Source: Monodelphis domestica
Lineage: Eukaryota; Chordata; Mammalia; Didelphimorphia; Didelphidae
Length of the DNA stretch: 64,000 bases
Reading direction: 5' to 3'
NCBI RefSeq assembly: GCF_027887165.1
Contig: NC_077227.1
Location: 72,227,271-72,291,270, forward strand
Shown: positions 10,331 through 20,334 of the stretch, one piece after another
Numbering within the stretch: position 1 is the first letter of the stretch
Layout: every line of letters begins with the position of its first letter
Notes under the pieces: model-generated
Databases searched by the model: none
Told to the model about the DNA's origin: nothing
The model's input: the letters and a program-made list of their open reading frames with translations, nothing else
Position numbers and translations under genes: made by a program

Positions 10331-12679
10331 CTAAAACAACAAACATTTCTTGAAATGATGACCCATTTCCTGTTCCCAGGTTCTGAGGAACTAAGCAATG
10401 GATTTTGGCCTTGAAAACAGACCAACCTTGATCACTCTCATCCTCATCTTTGAGGGAACAACCACTATGACTCACTTTCTCAAGTCAATGCCAATCATAC
10501 TCTTGCTACATCTAACTACAAAACCTTATTGTACTCATGCCCTAATCTTATTCAAGCACACACCCCTACTCTGAATCCTTCACTCTTTAATCTCATATGA
10601 ACACACATCCAGAATACATTCTTTCCACAGCTGTTTTCTCATCCTCCATATTAATGTGGTAGGCCAGTCTCCCAAAGACCTAATAAACACACACCATCTC
10701 TGAGGCAACTTTGGTTCTAAATGTATCTGCCATATTCTTCCATGAAGCTACTTTCTGCTTTAGTCATCCTCACATGGGTGGAAGATGAGAAGGAAATCTT
10801 TGGGGTACATATATGTGCCTCTCCTTTCTTCACAACCATACCACGCCCAAGAACCTAATGTCAACCAAATGAATAATATATAGGAAGTAGTTTCCTGAAA
10901 AGAACTACATATATCATAGGGGCTAAGTGAATAATTGATTTAGTCTAGACTCCTCCCATGCACACCCAAGCTACACTCTGAATTCTATTCATATTTGAAG
11001 TCAATGTAGTCCATATATAGACCACTCATCATGTAAGACTTAGCATCCCCCTCCCCATATAAGGTAATTACATACATACATGCATACACATGCACATGAC
11101 ATATAATGACACAGGATATTTTTACACACTCAAGGACAGACTCCTTATCTCAGAGGCACAGAGAGAAAAAAATATTACATGTATTAATAAGATTTCACTG
11201 TAATAATCTGTTTGAAGAAAGTTATTCGATTACAAAGTGAAATAACTAATATCTTGTACACAAAAATAGACATGTTTCAATTCTTGTTGTCTTTAACTGG
11301 TCTGGATTGGTTATATCATTGGTATAGGAGATTATTGATAGAAATGTCCTCTGGGGGAGAGAAGATGGGAAGGAGACAACATAAATCATAAGTTTGGAAA
11401 ACGTATGTGTAAATTTGTTATTGGAACAAAATAAAGATAATTTTTTTAAACTGTCCTCTACCCAGCACAAGGCAAAGGCTTACTGAGAGTCTTAGAGTTA
11501 AGTTGTTTGTCCATAGTTGCAAAGTTCTATCTGTTAGAGGCTAGAGTTGAATCTAGTTCTTCCTGACTCCAAGGCTAGGTCTCCCTCTGTCTCTGTCCAT
11601 GATGCCTTTAGTATCTATATATGTGTATTTATTTGAGATTGCAATTCCAATCATACATTCATTTGACTTCTACGATTATTTCCCAGAGCCTTAGAATCAC
11701 ATTACCAACTTTGGGCTTCTGAGCTGTAACAGTCACTTCATTAAGAATGGCTTCTCTCCTTAAGTAGCTCTCCAGTTTACTTCATGCTGTTGTGAATCCA
11801 TAATTAATCATTTCAGACCATGTCAAAGGGACCTGACTTTCCTATTAATGGCAGCCTAGCACGTTCAAAGCCTCTGTTTCATCTCCTATATTAACTTTTT
11901 GCTTCATATTTCAGATAAGAACTAGTTCTTTTACATGGAGAGTGATTTGAATTACAAATCTTTACCCTCCATATGTGTCTGCCTACCATAGTCCTTGGAG
12001 ACTAGCTTAATTATTTGTAGCAAGTGGAGCTTCCCAGATGAAGACTAGAAATATTTAATACAAATAAAAGAAAGTGGAATTTGAATGACAACAGAATGAA
12101 AACTAGTATGTTTTAGTAACCGTTTCAAGCATTGGGCATTTTAGCACATTGTGTTCTAGTTCCAATGTGTTTTTTTATATTTCTTGACAATTCAGTGTTT
12201 TTTCTCATTATGGGCAGCAGTTAAAGGCTCTTAACAAGTTCTTGTATGCCTCCTGTTGAATACAGGACTCTAACATCCAGTACTCCTGACCTAACTTGCT
12301 ATTTATGCAGTTTATCTTCATCCTCTACTTCCAGATTCTCATTCCTAAATTTTCTTACCATATCCTCATTCTATGACCTCCTGTGCCTGCCTTGGCTAGA
12401 GGAAACACTATGATATTCCTAAACTTGTTTTCTAGACTAAGTCCAATTTATTCCAACATAGAAATTCAGAAGAAAATAACTAAGTTGTCATCCCTTGATA
12501 TCATGTCATTTCTCCAGGTTATTTCTATCCAGCCAATTATAAATATAGAATGCATGGAAAAACATAGGGTCAGAACATAAAAGAAGAAGGGTTGTAAAAT
12601 AAGAAGACAATTGACTTCAAATTGATCTAATTTCAATGGATAAATCAAACTAGTTTTGGAAAAACATTCATTGCTCATG

Positions 12680-13165
12680 GGTAGGCTGAGCTAATATAAT
12701 AAAAATGACAATCCTACCTAATTTATTTATTCAGTTCCATAACTATCAAACTACAAGAAAAGCTAATTTATAGCACTAGGGAAAAAATTCATCTGAAAGA
12801 AGGAAAGATCAAAAATCTCAAGAGAGCTAATAAAAAATGGGGGAAGATGGTGGTCTAGTAGTACCAGCTATAACTATGACTGAACTATAAAGCAGTAATC
12901 ATCAAAACAACCTGGTACTGGCTAAGAAATAGAAAAGTGGATCAATGCAATAGAGTAAGGGTAAATGACCTCAGCAATCTAGTGTTTGATAAACCCAAAG
13001 ATCCCAGCTTTTGAGATAATAACTCACAATTTTAAAACTGCTGGGAAAATTGAAAAACAGTATGACAAAAATTATGTTTAGATCAAAATATCTCACACTT
13101 ATGATGATAAGATCAAAATGGGCATATGATTTAAAATCAAAGAGTGATGTTATAAGAAAATTAGG
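12680..13165 (+). mobile_element. L1 ORF2 C-terminal fragment
   Basis: It matches, on the opposite strand, the 21730-21300 part of the long L1 in this window. It begins at GGTAGGCTGAGCTAATATAA (Val-Gly-Arg-Ala-Asn-Ile), continues through ACTGGCTAAGAAATAGAAAA and GATAAACCCAAAGATCCCAG, and ends in the region of the ORF2 C-terminus. A short internal stretch is missing. It is full of stops. Confidence 0.85.
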
Positions 13166-13390
13166 GGAACACAGAACACCAAGCAAAAATGCAGAAACTC
13201 CAGCAAATTAGATCCAGACTTTGGAAGAACTCAAAACACAATTTTAAAAACAATTAAGAGAGGCTGAAGACAATTGGGAAAAGAACTTAAAAACAAAATA
13301 AGTCATCTGAAAACAGAGGTACATGAACTAAGACAAGAAAATAGTTTCTTGAAAGCCAGAATCAACTAGTTTGAAAATGAGGCAAAGAAA

Positions 13391-14059
13391 GTGAAAGATG
13401 ACATACAAAGAAAAATAGACCAGAAGTATAAGGATGAAATTCAGCCTCAAAAAATTAGAAACCAACAACTAGAAGCAAATTACTTTGCAAGGCAGCAAGA
13501 GTCTATGAAACAAAATCAAAAGAATGAAAAAAGGGAGGAAAATACAAAACACCTCATTGATAAAATTATAGACCTGGAAAATAACTATAGAAGAGACAAT
13601 TCAAGAATTATTGGACTACCAGAAAATCCTGACAAAAGAAAAAGCCTGGACATCATTCTACAGGAAATTATCCAAGAAAAGTGCCCCAACATTCTTGAAC
13701 AAGAGGGAAAGGTGGAGATTGAAAGAATCCATAGATCACCTCCTACATTTAATTCCCAATTGACAATGCCCAGGAATGTCATAGCCAAATTCAAGAACTA
13801 TCAGACCAAGGGAAAAATACTGCAAACTGCTAAGAAGAAAGCATTCAGATATCATGGAACCACAGTTAGGATAACACAGGACCTGGATGCATCCACAATG
13901 AAGGACTGGAAGGCATGGAATATATTCTGGAAAGCAAGGGAACTGGGTCTACAACCAAGAATCAACTACCCAGAAAAATTAACTATATTCTTTCAGGGCA
14001 AAGTATGGTCATTTAATAAAATAGAAGACTTCCAAGTATTCATAAAGAAAAAAGTCTGA
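13391..14059 (+). pseudogene. L1 ORF1 relic, 222 codons still open
   Basis: The frame encodes the C-terminal two thirds of L1 ORF1p, the RNA-binding chaperone of the retrotransposon. It holds part of the coiled coil (to about residue 70), the RRM-type DNSRIIGLPENPDKRK and ERIHRSPP (about 70-120), and the CTD (FRYHGTTVRITQDLDAS, ARELGLQPRI, KVWSF). Upstream the frame is closed by stops (CAACTAG before it), so the N-terminus is lost. It differs from the intact ORF1 at 24859-25983 at many positions, including Asn for Arg in the NNYRRDN motif. An open frame this long in a truncated copy suggests moderate age, not function. Confidence 0.9.
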
Positions 14060-14287
14060 CTTAAACAGAAAATTTAATGCCTAAACACAGAACTCAAGAG
14101 AATCACAAAAAGGTAATTAAGAAAAGGGAAAAAAAAACTTTTTTAAGGGACCCAATAAGTTCAAATGATTTTTATTCCTATAAGAAAAGATGATATTGGT
14201 AACTCTTAAAAATTATTATTATCATCAGGTATCTAGAAGAAGTATACTTAGAGGGAACCATGACAAACTGTATAGGATGAAATGTAT

Positions 14288-14305
14288 ATATATATATATA
14301 TATAA
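14288..14305 (+). repeat. (TA)n tract inside the L1 spacer
   Basis: Nine or so TA units occur at the same place where the long L1 has ATATATATATATAC (about 24606-24622), so the tract is inherited from the L1 and not newly arisen. Confidence 0.9.
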
Positions 14306-14516
14306 CTAGTGGTAACAAAAGAGGATAATACTAAGAAAAATGGAAAAAGAAATAAAATTAGATATTTTTATATTTCATAAAGAAGTGCATGGGGGGCAGA
14401 AGACCAATGGAAGGGTGAAAGAGATTGGAGACAGTCTCCAAGAAAATTTTAATCATTACAGTGGGAAGGATCAGAAAGGTTCAAATGGAAGGAAAACTTC
14501 CAACTCCAAATTTAAT

Positions 14517-14686
14517 CAGCAGCAGCACCACCATCAACAACATCATCATCAACATTATCATCAAAATCAACATCATCAACACCATCTACATTAACATCAT
14601 CATCAACATCAACATCTTTGTTAAAATCAACATCATCATCAACAACAACAACATCATCATCATCATCAACATCAATATCAACATCT
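14517..14686 (+). repeat. Imperfect (TCA/ACA)n trinucleotide tract
   Basis: About 170 bp of CAT, CAA and CAC triplets (CATCATCATCAACATCAACA style) are broken by short ATTA interruptions. Short open frames rich in His, Gln or Asn/Ile come from this composition only. Confidence 0.95.
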
Positions 14687-15135
14687 AACTATCCATCTTT
14701 TCCTGGTGCAGGAAAGATTTTTGCTGGGTGGCCTAAGCTAATAACATACTATGCTGAGTACTAAATGGGAGCCAAAAGACCTAAACTCTAGACTTGAGTG
14801 CTTCTATGTATCCTTTGGGGGTAAAAAAGAAAGCCTTCTTTTTTCCTGGACTCAGTTTCCCCATTTATGTATGAGTAAAGTATGTACTCTACATTAAGTT
14901 AATCAATTAAATCAAAGAATAAACCAAGTATAAACAAGAAAAAAATGAGTATAATAAGGCTAAGGGGAGTATCATTCTACATATGAATATGAAAATGACA
15001 CAACTGACCCCTTGAGATCTTAGGCACTGTCAACAGTTAGTGAGATAAAAAGAGCAATAGAGATGACTCTGAAGAACACTAGTATGAAGTCTGAGCTCTG
15101 AAAAAATCTGTCCCACAATGGGAATTGCAGCCTAC

Positions 15136-15421
15136 CTTGGACAGGCCATTTTCTGGGTCTATTATCTCCTCCAGATCTTCCCATTCTTCTTCACTATTAC
15201 CAGATTCCTCAATCAGCAAAGATATAGAGTGGGGCCCAGATGTGCAGGATAGTGGCTGAAGAGTAGTCCTTGAAGGTGCTTCCAACAATTCTCCATAGGA
15301 GAGTAGAGTTGCAGATGTAGTATTTATAGTAAGATATTCTTCATCAACAGGGGTGGGAGATGGAACCTCAGGAAGACAGTACTTATGAAATTCATCATAA
15401 TCACACCTTTTAAATTCAGGG
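15136..15421 (-). CDS. Linker exon after the FRMPD2 tail, acidic, unknown function
   Basis: This 286-bp exon enters in phase 2 and leaves in phase 0 (donor CCAAG/GTAGGC), matching the phases of its neighbours on both sides. The preferred acceptor is TTTCTTTTTTTAAG; a second, phase-compatible AG lies 15 nt further in, so five residues (Pro-Glu-Phe-Lys-Arg or equivalent) may be optional. The 95 full codons encode SPEFKRCDYDEFHKYCLPEV, a Pro/Thr/Ser-rich middle and a strongly acidic end (EESGNSEEEWEDLEEIIDPE). I see no folded domain. The position corresponds to the long linker between PDZ3 and PDZ4/5 of PTPN13, with only weak resemblance. Open frame, splice sites and two-sided phase agreement support it. 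It lies 27 kb from the previous exon, so conservation in other marsupials would be the deciding check. Confidence 0.72.
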
Positions 15422-15589
15422 CTTAAAAAAAGAAATCTACTCACTCTCCAACATTTTATGATCAACTTCTCACTCAACATTCATAATACTTAATATTATA
15501 CATAATACATAATACTCAAAAAGAAAAAAATTTATGCTCATGTGGAACAGTATTCTAGAATAAAATGTAGTGGCACCATATGACACAAA

Positions 15590-15840
15590 ACATTCCTGTA
15601 GTCAGAACAACCTCCAAATTCAAATCTATCTTCAGCATTTACTAGTTGTGTGACCTTGGTCAAGTCACTTACCTTCTGTCCACTTCTATTTCCTCAAATA
15701 TAAAATTAGAATCATAATAGTATCTACATCCCAGGGGTGCTATAACAATTAATTGAAATGATATTTATGAATAATGTACAGTTTCTGGCATTTAGTAAGT
15801 ACTATATAAATGCTAGCTACTGTCATTAGCATTATGATTA
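15590..15840 (+). mobile_element. Diverged SINE (MIR/MAR type)
   Basis: It contains TAGTTGTGTGACCTTGGTCAAGTCAC and a CATTTAGTAAGTACTATATAAATGCT end, both typical of therian core-SINEs. Confidence 0.7.
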
Positions 15841-15916
15841 ATTACTACCACCAACATTACTATTATTCTCTTCCTTTCTGGCTCCTGTAGTAATTGAGTC
15901 TTTCTTGACTTTTCAC

Positions 15917-15935
15917 ACAGACAGACAGACAGACA

Positions 15936-15982
<47 letters not shown>
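15917..15982 (+). repeat. (CAGA)n followed by (CA)n microsatellite
   Basis: Five ACAG units are followed by about 22 CA units. Confidence 0.97.
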
Positions 15983-15983
<1 letters not shown>

Positions 15984-16289
15984 ATTCCTAATTTCTAATA
16001 CTTCTGCTACCAAAAAAAATGTAGTATTGAAAGGCATGGAATAAAAACCAGGAAGATCTGGATTAGAGTCTTGACTCTGAAATATAATGTTTAAAATGTC
16101 CTAGGTAAGTCATTTAAGTTCTCAGTGCTCTAAACCAGATGTTTAATAAAACATGGGGCCTGACAGCCTCAGACAGATACACCCACCACATTCTCCGTGG
16201 GCCAGAACCAAAATAAAATGTATTGGAAAAACATTTAACAAAATAAAATTAAAATATAAGAGAACATTTATTGTTGCTGTACAGTCCTC

Positions 16290-16480
16290 TTTTCTTTGTT
16301 ATATCAGGTGGGTTTTTCTTGGCAAAGATGATGGAGTGGTTTGCCATTTCCTTCTCCAGCTCATATTTCAGATGTGGAAATCGAGGTAGACAACAATAAG
16401 TGACTTGCTCAAGGTCACAGTTAATAAGTGTCTAAGACCAGATCTCAACTTAGGTCTTCCTAAAAGACTAGAGCACAGGC
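16290..16480 (-). mobile_element. MAR1-type SINE, minus strand
   Basis: It is read in reverse: GGGTTTTTCTTGGCAAAGAT and GGTTTGCCATTTCCTTCTCC mark the 3' half, followed by CTTGCTCAAGGTCACA and the head. Confidence 0.82.
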
Positions 16481-16559
16481 TGGGTGAATATTAAACACAC
16501 CTATAATTAGATCATACCATCTTGAAAGAATTGAAAATGTATCGATCCTTTGAAAGCAT

Positions 16560-17345
16560 CTGCACAAAGAACATTAAACTTAAAACAATGTTCCCTTCAC
16601 CACAGGAACCACCTTAATAGTTTTTTTTTTAATTAAAAGAAAAAAAGACTGAAAAATGAGCAAACATAAAAAAGAAATTCAACATAAGAAAAGGAAAAAT
16701 TAAAAAAATAAATGAGAGTAAAGCAGGAAAATCAGAAAAAAAAATGTCAACAGCTTGGTAAAGGAGGCACAAAATAGTGAAGAAAATATCTTTAAAAAAC
16801 ATAATAGGCCAGTTGGTTAAAGAGGCATAAAAATCCACCAAAAAGAAGATCTTAAAAAGCAGAACTGATCAAATGGAAAAAATGTACAAAAATTCACTAA
16901 AGAGAACTTCTTAAAAGGCAGGCAGAATAGACCATACAGAAAAAGAGGTACAAAAATTCACTGAGGAAAATTACCCTTTACAAAGTAGAACTTGCCAAAT
17001 GGAAAAGGAGGTACAAAAGCTAACTCAAGAAAGCAATGTCTAAAAAATTGGAATTGGGCAAATGGAAGCTATTGAATCCACAAGACTTCAGAATGAAAAA
17101 ATAGAAAAATATGAAATATCTCACTGGAAAAACTCAAATGAAATGTAAAATAAATCAGGAGAGACAATCTAAGAATTATTGGACTTGCTGAAAGCTATGA
17201 TAAAAAAAAGTTTGTGCAACATTTTAAAGAAATTGCCCTGATATTCTGGAACCAGAGTGTAAAATCAAATTGAAAAAAATCCACCAATCACCTCCTGAAA
17301 GAGATCCCAAAAGGACAACTCCCAAGGATATTATACCCAAATTAT
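16560..17345 (+). mobile_element. Old L1 ORF1 relic with internal coiled-coil repeats
   Basis: An A-rich region contains at least four related units (near 16810, 16866, 16930 and 16993) resembling CAAATGGAAAAAGAGGTACA-AAATTCACT, about 60 bp apart, then an RRM-like part (GGAGAGACAATCTAAGAATT) and a CACCTCCTGAAAGAGATCCC piece that parallels the RSPP motif of L1 ORF1. Stops interrupt all frames. It belongs to a different, older L1 lineage than the copies at 13190 and 24859. Confidence 0.7.
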
Positions 17346-17394
17346 AGCTTTCAATTGTAGTATCTTTTTTTCTTCTGTTGTTTACTCATATTTT

Positions 17395-18300
17395 TCTCTC
17401 CCCCCCCCCACTCCCTTTGTGGTTTGTAAACTTCCTCCTCTGCTTGTGTGTTTAAGCTTTTCTGCTATCTAGAGGCTTCTTCTCTGTGTTGCTTGTATAC
17501 TGGATTAAGCCAGTTGAGCTGATCTGCAGAGCTGAATGTGCCGTGAGGCCAAAACTTCCCAGGCAGAGGCCTAAAATGGAGATATGGTAGATGAAGGTTG
17601 CAACCAGTCTGCCCTCTCCTCTGGTCCTCTCCATTGTAAAAGTTAAAATTAAATCTCAATAATAAAAATATTAAGAGATTCATTAATGATCATTAGAAAT
17701 CAAGGAATAAAGAATAAAGAAAATACAAAATAAAGACCACTTGTCCATGGCTGATCAGTCAGTTTAAACACCTGCCTTACCACCACCAAGCTTGGGACAA
17801 GAAGTAAAAAGGTGGGAGCCTTCGTGTCCTTGTCTAATATCCCCTATCTACTGAAGTACATAAATACAGGAAGTCAGTGGGCTCCTGGGAAATGTAGTTC
17901 TTTGTTTTAGGGTAATAGATATTCAATTATACATTTCCCCCTGAGATCCACGGAAAACTAGTCTCTCCAATGGATCTTGTAAACATAATCAATGCTGAAA
18001 TTACAATAATTTGAGGATAAGAGGAAAAGAGAACAAAACCAATGATTGCTAGGTGCATTGACAAAAAGCCAATGAGGCGGCAGTCCCCTTCAGCATAAGA
18101 GTACACATACAAAACAAATGCATTCAACCCCACACAGTTCAAATCACCACATCCCAAAGTTCACTCTGGATCTTCTGGTGCAACTTGTGATCTATGCAGG
18201 CATCTTCATGGTGCCTTCTCCAAACAGTTCACTTTCTGGAATCGGAGAGGTAGCAAGTTTCTTTACCTAAAATCACTCTCAAAAAGAATTTAAACTTTGC
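17395..18300 (-). mobile_element. Possible endogenous retrovirus relic (3' end plus LTR)
   Basis: On the minus strand a purine tract, CTCAGGGGGAAA (about 17935-17946), is followed at once by TGTATAATTG, the arrangement of a polypurine tract and LTR start. The following 500 bp contain ACTACATTTCCCAGGAGCCC (resembling the ZNF143 motif ACTACAWTTCCC) and end in a G-run near 17400. Upstream of the purine tract an open frame of 76 codons (17927-18157) has a hydrophobic stretch, but I cannot match it to a viral protein. LTR-derived origin is an inference; it could be another repeat type. Confidence 0.35.
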
Positions 18301-18399
18301 AATTTAGAATAATTATACACCATCAGCTGCCTCCTTTCCAGCTGTTGTCAGAGCCCTGAGCTTCCCATAGTTGTGGTAGCAAGGTATTCTATATGTGCA

Positions 18400-18990
18400 A
18401 AAATATTTAAAGCAGCTCTTTTTTGGTGCATGGTCAAAGAATTAGAAAGTGAGGAGATATCCATCAATTAGAGAATGGCTGAGTAAGTCACAGTATATCA
18501 CTGTATTTTAAGAAAGGACATGCAGGAGGAACTCAGAAAATCTTGGAAAGACTTACATGAACTAAGGTAGAGTGAAGTAAAAAGAACTAGGAGACACTGT
18601 ACACTGACAGCAATATTGCACAATGGACAACTGTGAATAACATAGCTATTCTCAGCAATAAATGATCACATATTGTCCCAAAGAACTTGTGATAAAAACT
18701 GTCATTTGTTTCCAGATAAAGAAATAATGGAGTCTGAGTCCAGAATAAAGCAAAAAAATTTTCAGTTTCTTTGTTAATGCTTTTGTTCAATCTCCTTTCC
18801 ACAAAATGATGAACATGAGAAAATGTTTTACATGATTGCACATGTAGAATCTACATTATATTGTTACCATTTCAGCAGAGCAGTAGGAAAAATAAAGGGG
18901 AGGAAAAAGAGAAGGAGAGAATTTGGGATTCAAAATTTGTCTTGAATTGTTGGAAATTATTTTTACATGATGTTAGGAAAAAAATTAAAT
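18400..18990 (+). mobile_element. L1 3' end (older L1 subfamily)
   Basis: It contains the L1 ORF2 end and 3' UTR pattern: GAGAATGGCTGAGTAAGTCA, GGAAAGACTTACATGAACTA, AGTGAAGTAAAAAGAACTAG, ATTCTCAGCAATAAATGATC and a terminal GTTGGAAATTATTTTTACAT before an A-rich tail. It is heavily 5'-truncated and lies in the orientation opposite to the long L1 next to it. Confidence 0.8.
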
Positions 18991-19014
18991 TAAATAATAA
19001 ATTTATATAGCATT

Positions 19015-19990
19015 TTTTCCCCATTTGAATGAGTTTATTTAGTCAATTTAGAACATTATTCCTTGGTTACAATAATCACATTATTTCCCTCCCTCCCCTC
19101 CACCCACTCATCCAGCAGCCAACTTGCAATTTCATTGGTTATTACTTGTGTCCTTGATCAGAACCTATTTCCATGTTGTTGTTTATACTAGGATATTCAT
19201 TTAGAGTCTACAGCCCTAACCATTCGACACATGTATTCAAGTGATTGTTTTTCTTCTGTGTTTTTACTCCCACAGTGTTTCCTCTGAATGTGGATAGTGG
19301 TTTTTCTCATAGGTTCCTCCAAGTTGTTCAGGGTCATTGCATTGTCACTAATGGAGAAGTCCATTACATTCAATTGTACCACAGTGTATCAGTCTCTGTG
19401 TACATGGTTTCCTGGTTCTGCTCCTCTCACTCTGCATCAATTCCTGGAGGTTCTTCCAGTCCCCATGGAATTCCTCCACTTTATTATTCCTTTGAGCACA
19501 ATAGTATTTCATCACCAACAGATACCACAATTTCTGGACCTGGGGATTTTTTCTTAGGGAGTTCTTTGATGGCTTGCTTAATTTCTTTTTCTGATATGGG
19601 GTTGTTTAGGTAATCTATTTCTTACTATGTTAGTCTAGGCAATTTATATTTTTGTAAGTATTCATCCATATCACCTAGATTGCCATATTTGTTGCCATAT
19701 AATTGGGCATAATAGTTTTTAATGCTTGCCTTAATTTCCTCTTCATTTAGAGGTGAGATCTCCCTTTTCATCTTGGATACTGTCAATTTGGTTTTCTTCT
19801 TTCCTTTTTTTAATTAGACTGACCAGTACTTTGTCTATTTTATTTGGTTTTTCCCCCCAAAGTACCAGCTTTTGGTCTTATTTATTAAATCAATAGTTCT
19901 TTGACTTTCAATTTTATTAATTTCTCCTTTGGTTTTTAGGATCTCTAATTTAGTCTTCATCTGAGGATTTTTAATTTGTTCACTTTCTAG
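19015..19990 (-). mobile_element. Older 5'-truncated L1 with internal deletion (host of the long L1)
   Basis: From right to left it carries ORF2 sequence equal to 23175-22725 of the long L1. At about 19535 it then jumps to ORF2 C-terminal and 3' UTR sequence equal to 20515 and below, so about 2.2 kb including the reverse transcriptase core is missing. It ends at TTTTTCCCC near 19015. The motif TATATAGCATTTT occurs just outside at about 19004-19017 and again at about 27637-27649, beyond the long L1. This marks the older element's target duplication and shows that the long L1 landed at its 5' boundary. Confidence 0.85.
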
Positions 19991-20334
19991 TTTTTTTTTA
20001 ATAGTATTTTATTTGATCATTTCCATGCATTTTTCATTAAAGACAAAGATCATTTTCTTTTCCTCCCTCCCACCCCCCATGGCCGACGTGTGATTCCACT
20101 GGTATCATATGTGTTCTTGACTTGAACCCATTGCCATGTTGTTAGTATTTGCATCAGAGTGTTCGCTCCGAGTCTTTCCTCTGTCATGTCCCCTCAGCCA
20201 TTGTAGTCAGGCAGTTGCTTTTCCTCGGTATTTCTATTCCCTCAGTTTGTCCTCTGCTTTTGGATAGTGTTTTTTTCTCCTTGATCCCTGCAGATTGTGC
20301 AGGGACATTACACCACCACTAATGGAGAAGTCCA

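Larger units (their letters stand above)
13190..14510 (+). mobile_element. L1 fragment: ORF1 and inter-ORF spacer
   Basis: It corresponds to 25790-24420 of the long L1, on the opposite strand. ORF1 coiled-coil sequence (GAAGACAATTGGGAAAAGAA) starts near 13265, followed by the ORF1 core, then the spacer that separates ORF1 from ORF2 (TGTATAGGATGAAATGTATA near 14271). It stops where a trinucleotide repeat begins. Because an ORF2 piece lies immediately upstream, the two cannot be one colinear L1 copy. Confidence 0.9.
10331..15135. other. Intron between the acidic linker exon and the PDZ5-like domain
   Basis: This intron is 4.8 kb. The first 2.3 kb (10331-12670) is AT-rich with a SINE-like scrap near 11470-11600 and nothing else I can support. 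From 12680 to 14510 it is made of two plus-strand L1 pieces, followed by a TCA/ACA trinucleotide tract (14517-14686) and 450 bp of unassigned sequence before the exon. Confidence 0.8.

Noticed and set aside
13391..14059. A host gene encoding a coiled-coil protein
   Set aside because: The residues match the L1 ORF1 core (RRM and CTD motifs) found intact at 24859-25983.
14340..14688. His/Gln-rich and Asn/Ile-rich frames of 84-87 codons
   Set aside because: They come from L1 spacer plus a CAT/CAA trinucleotide tract.
18587..18841. 84-codon minus-strand frame near the ERV-like relic
   Set aside because: It is the reverse of a plus-strand L1 3' end.
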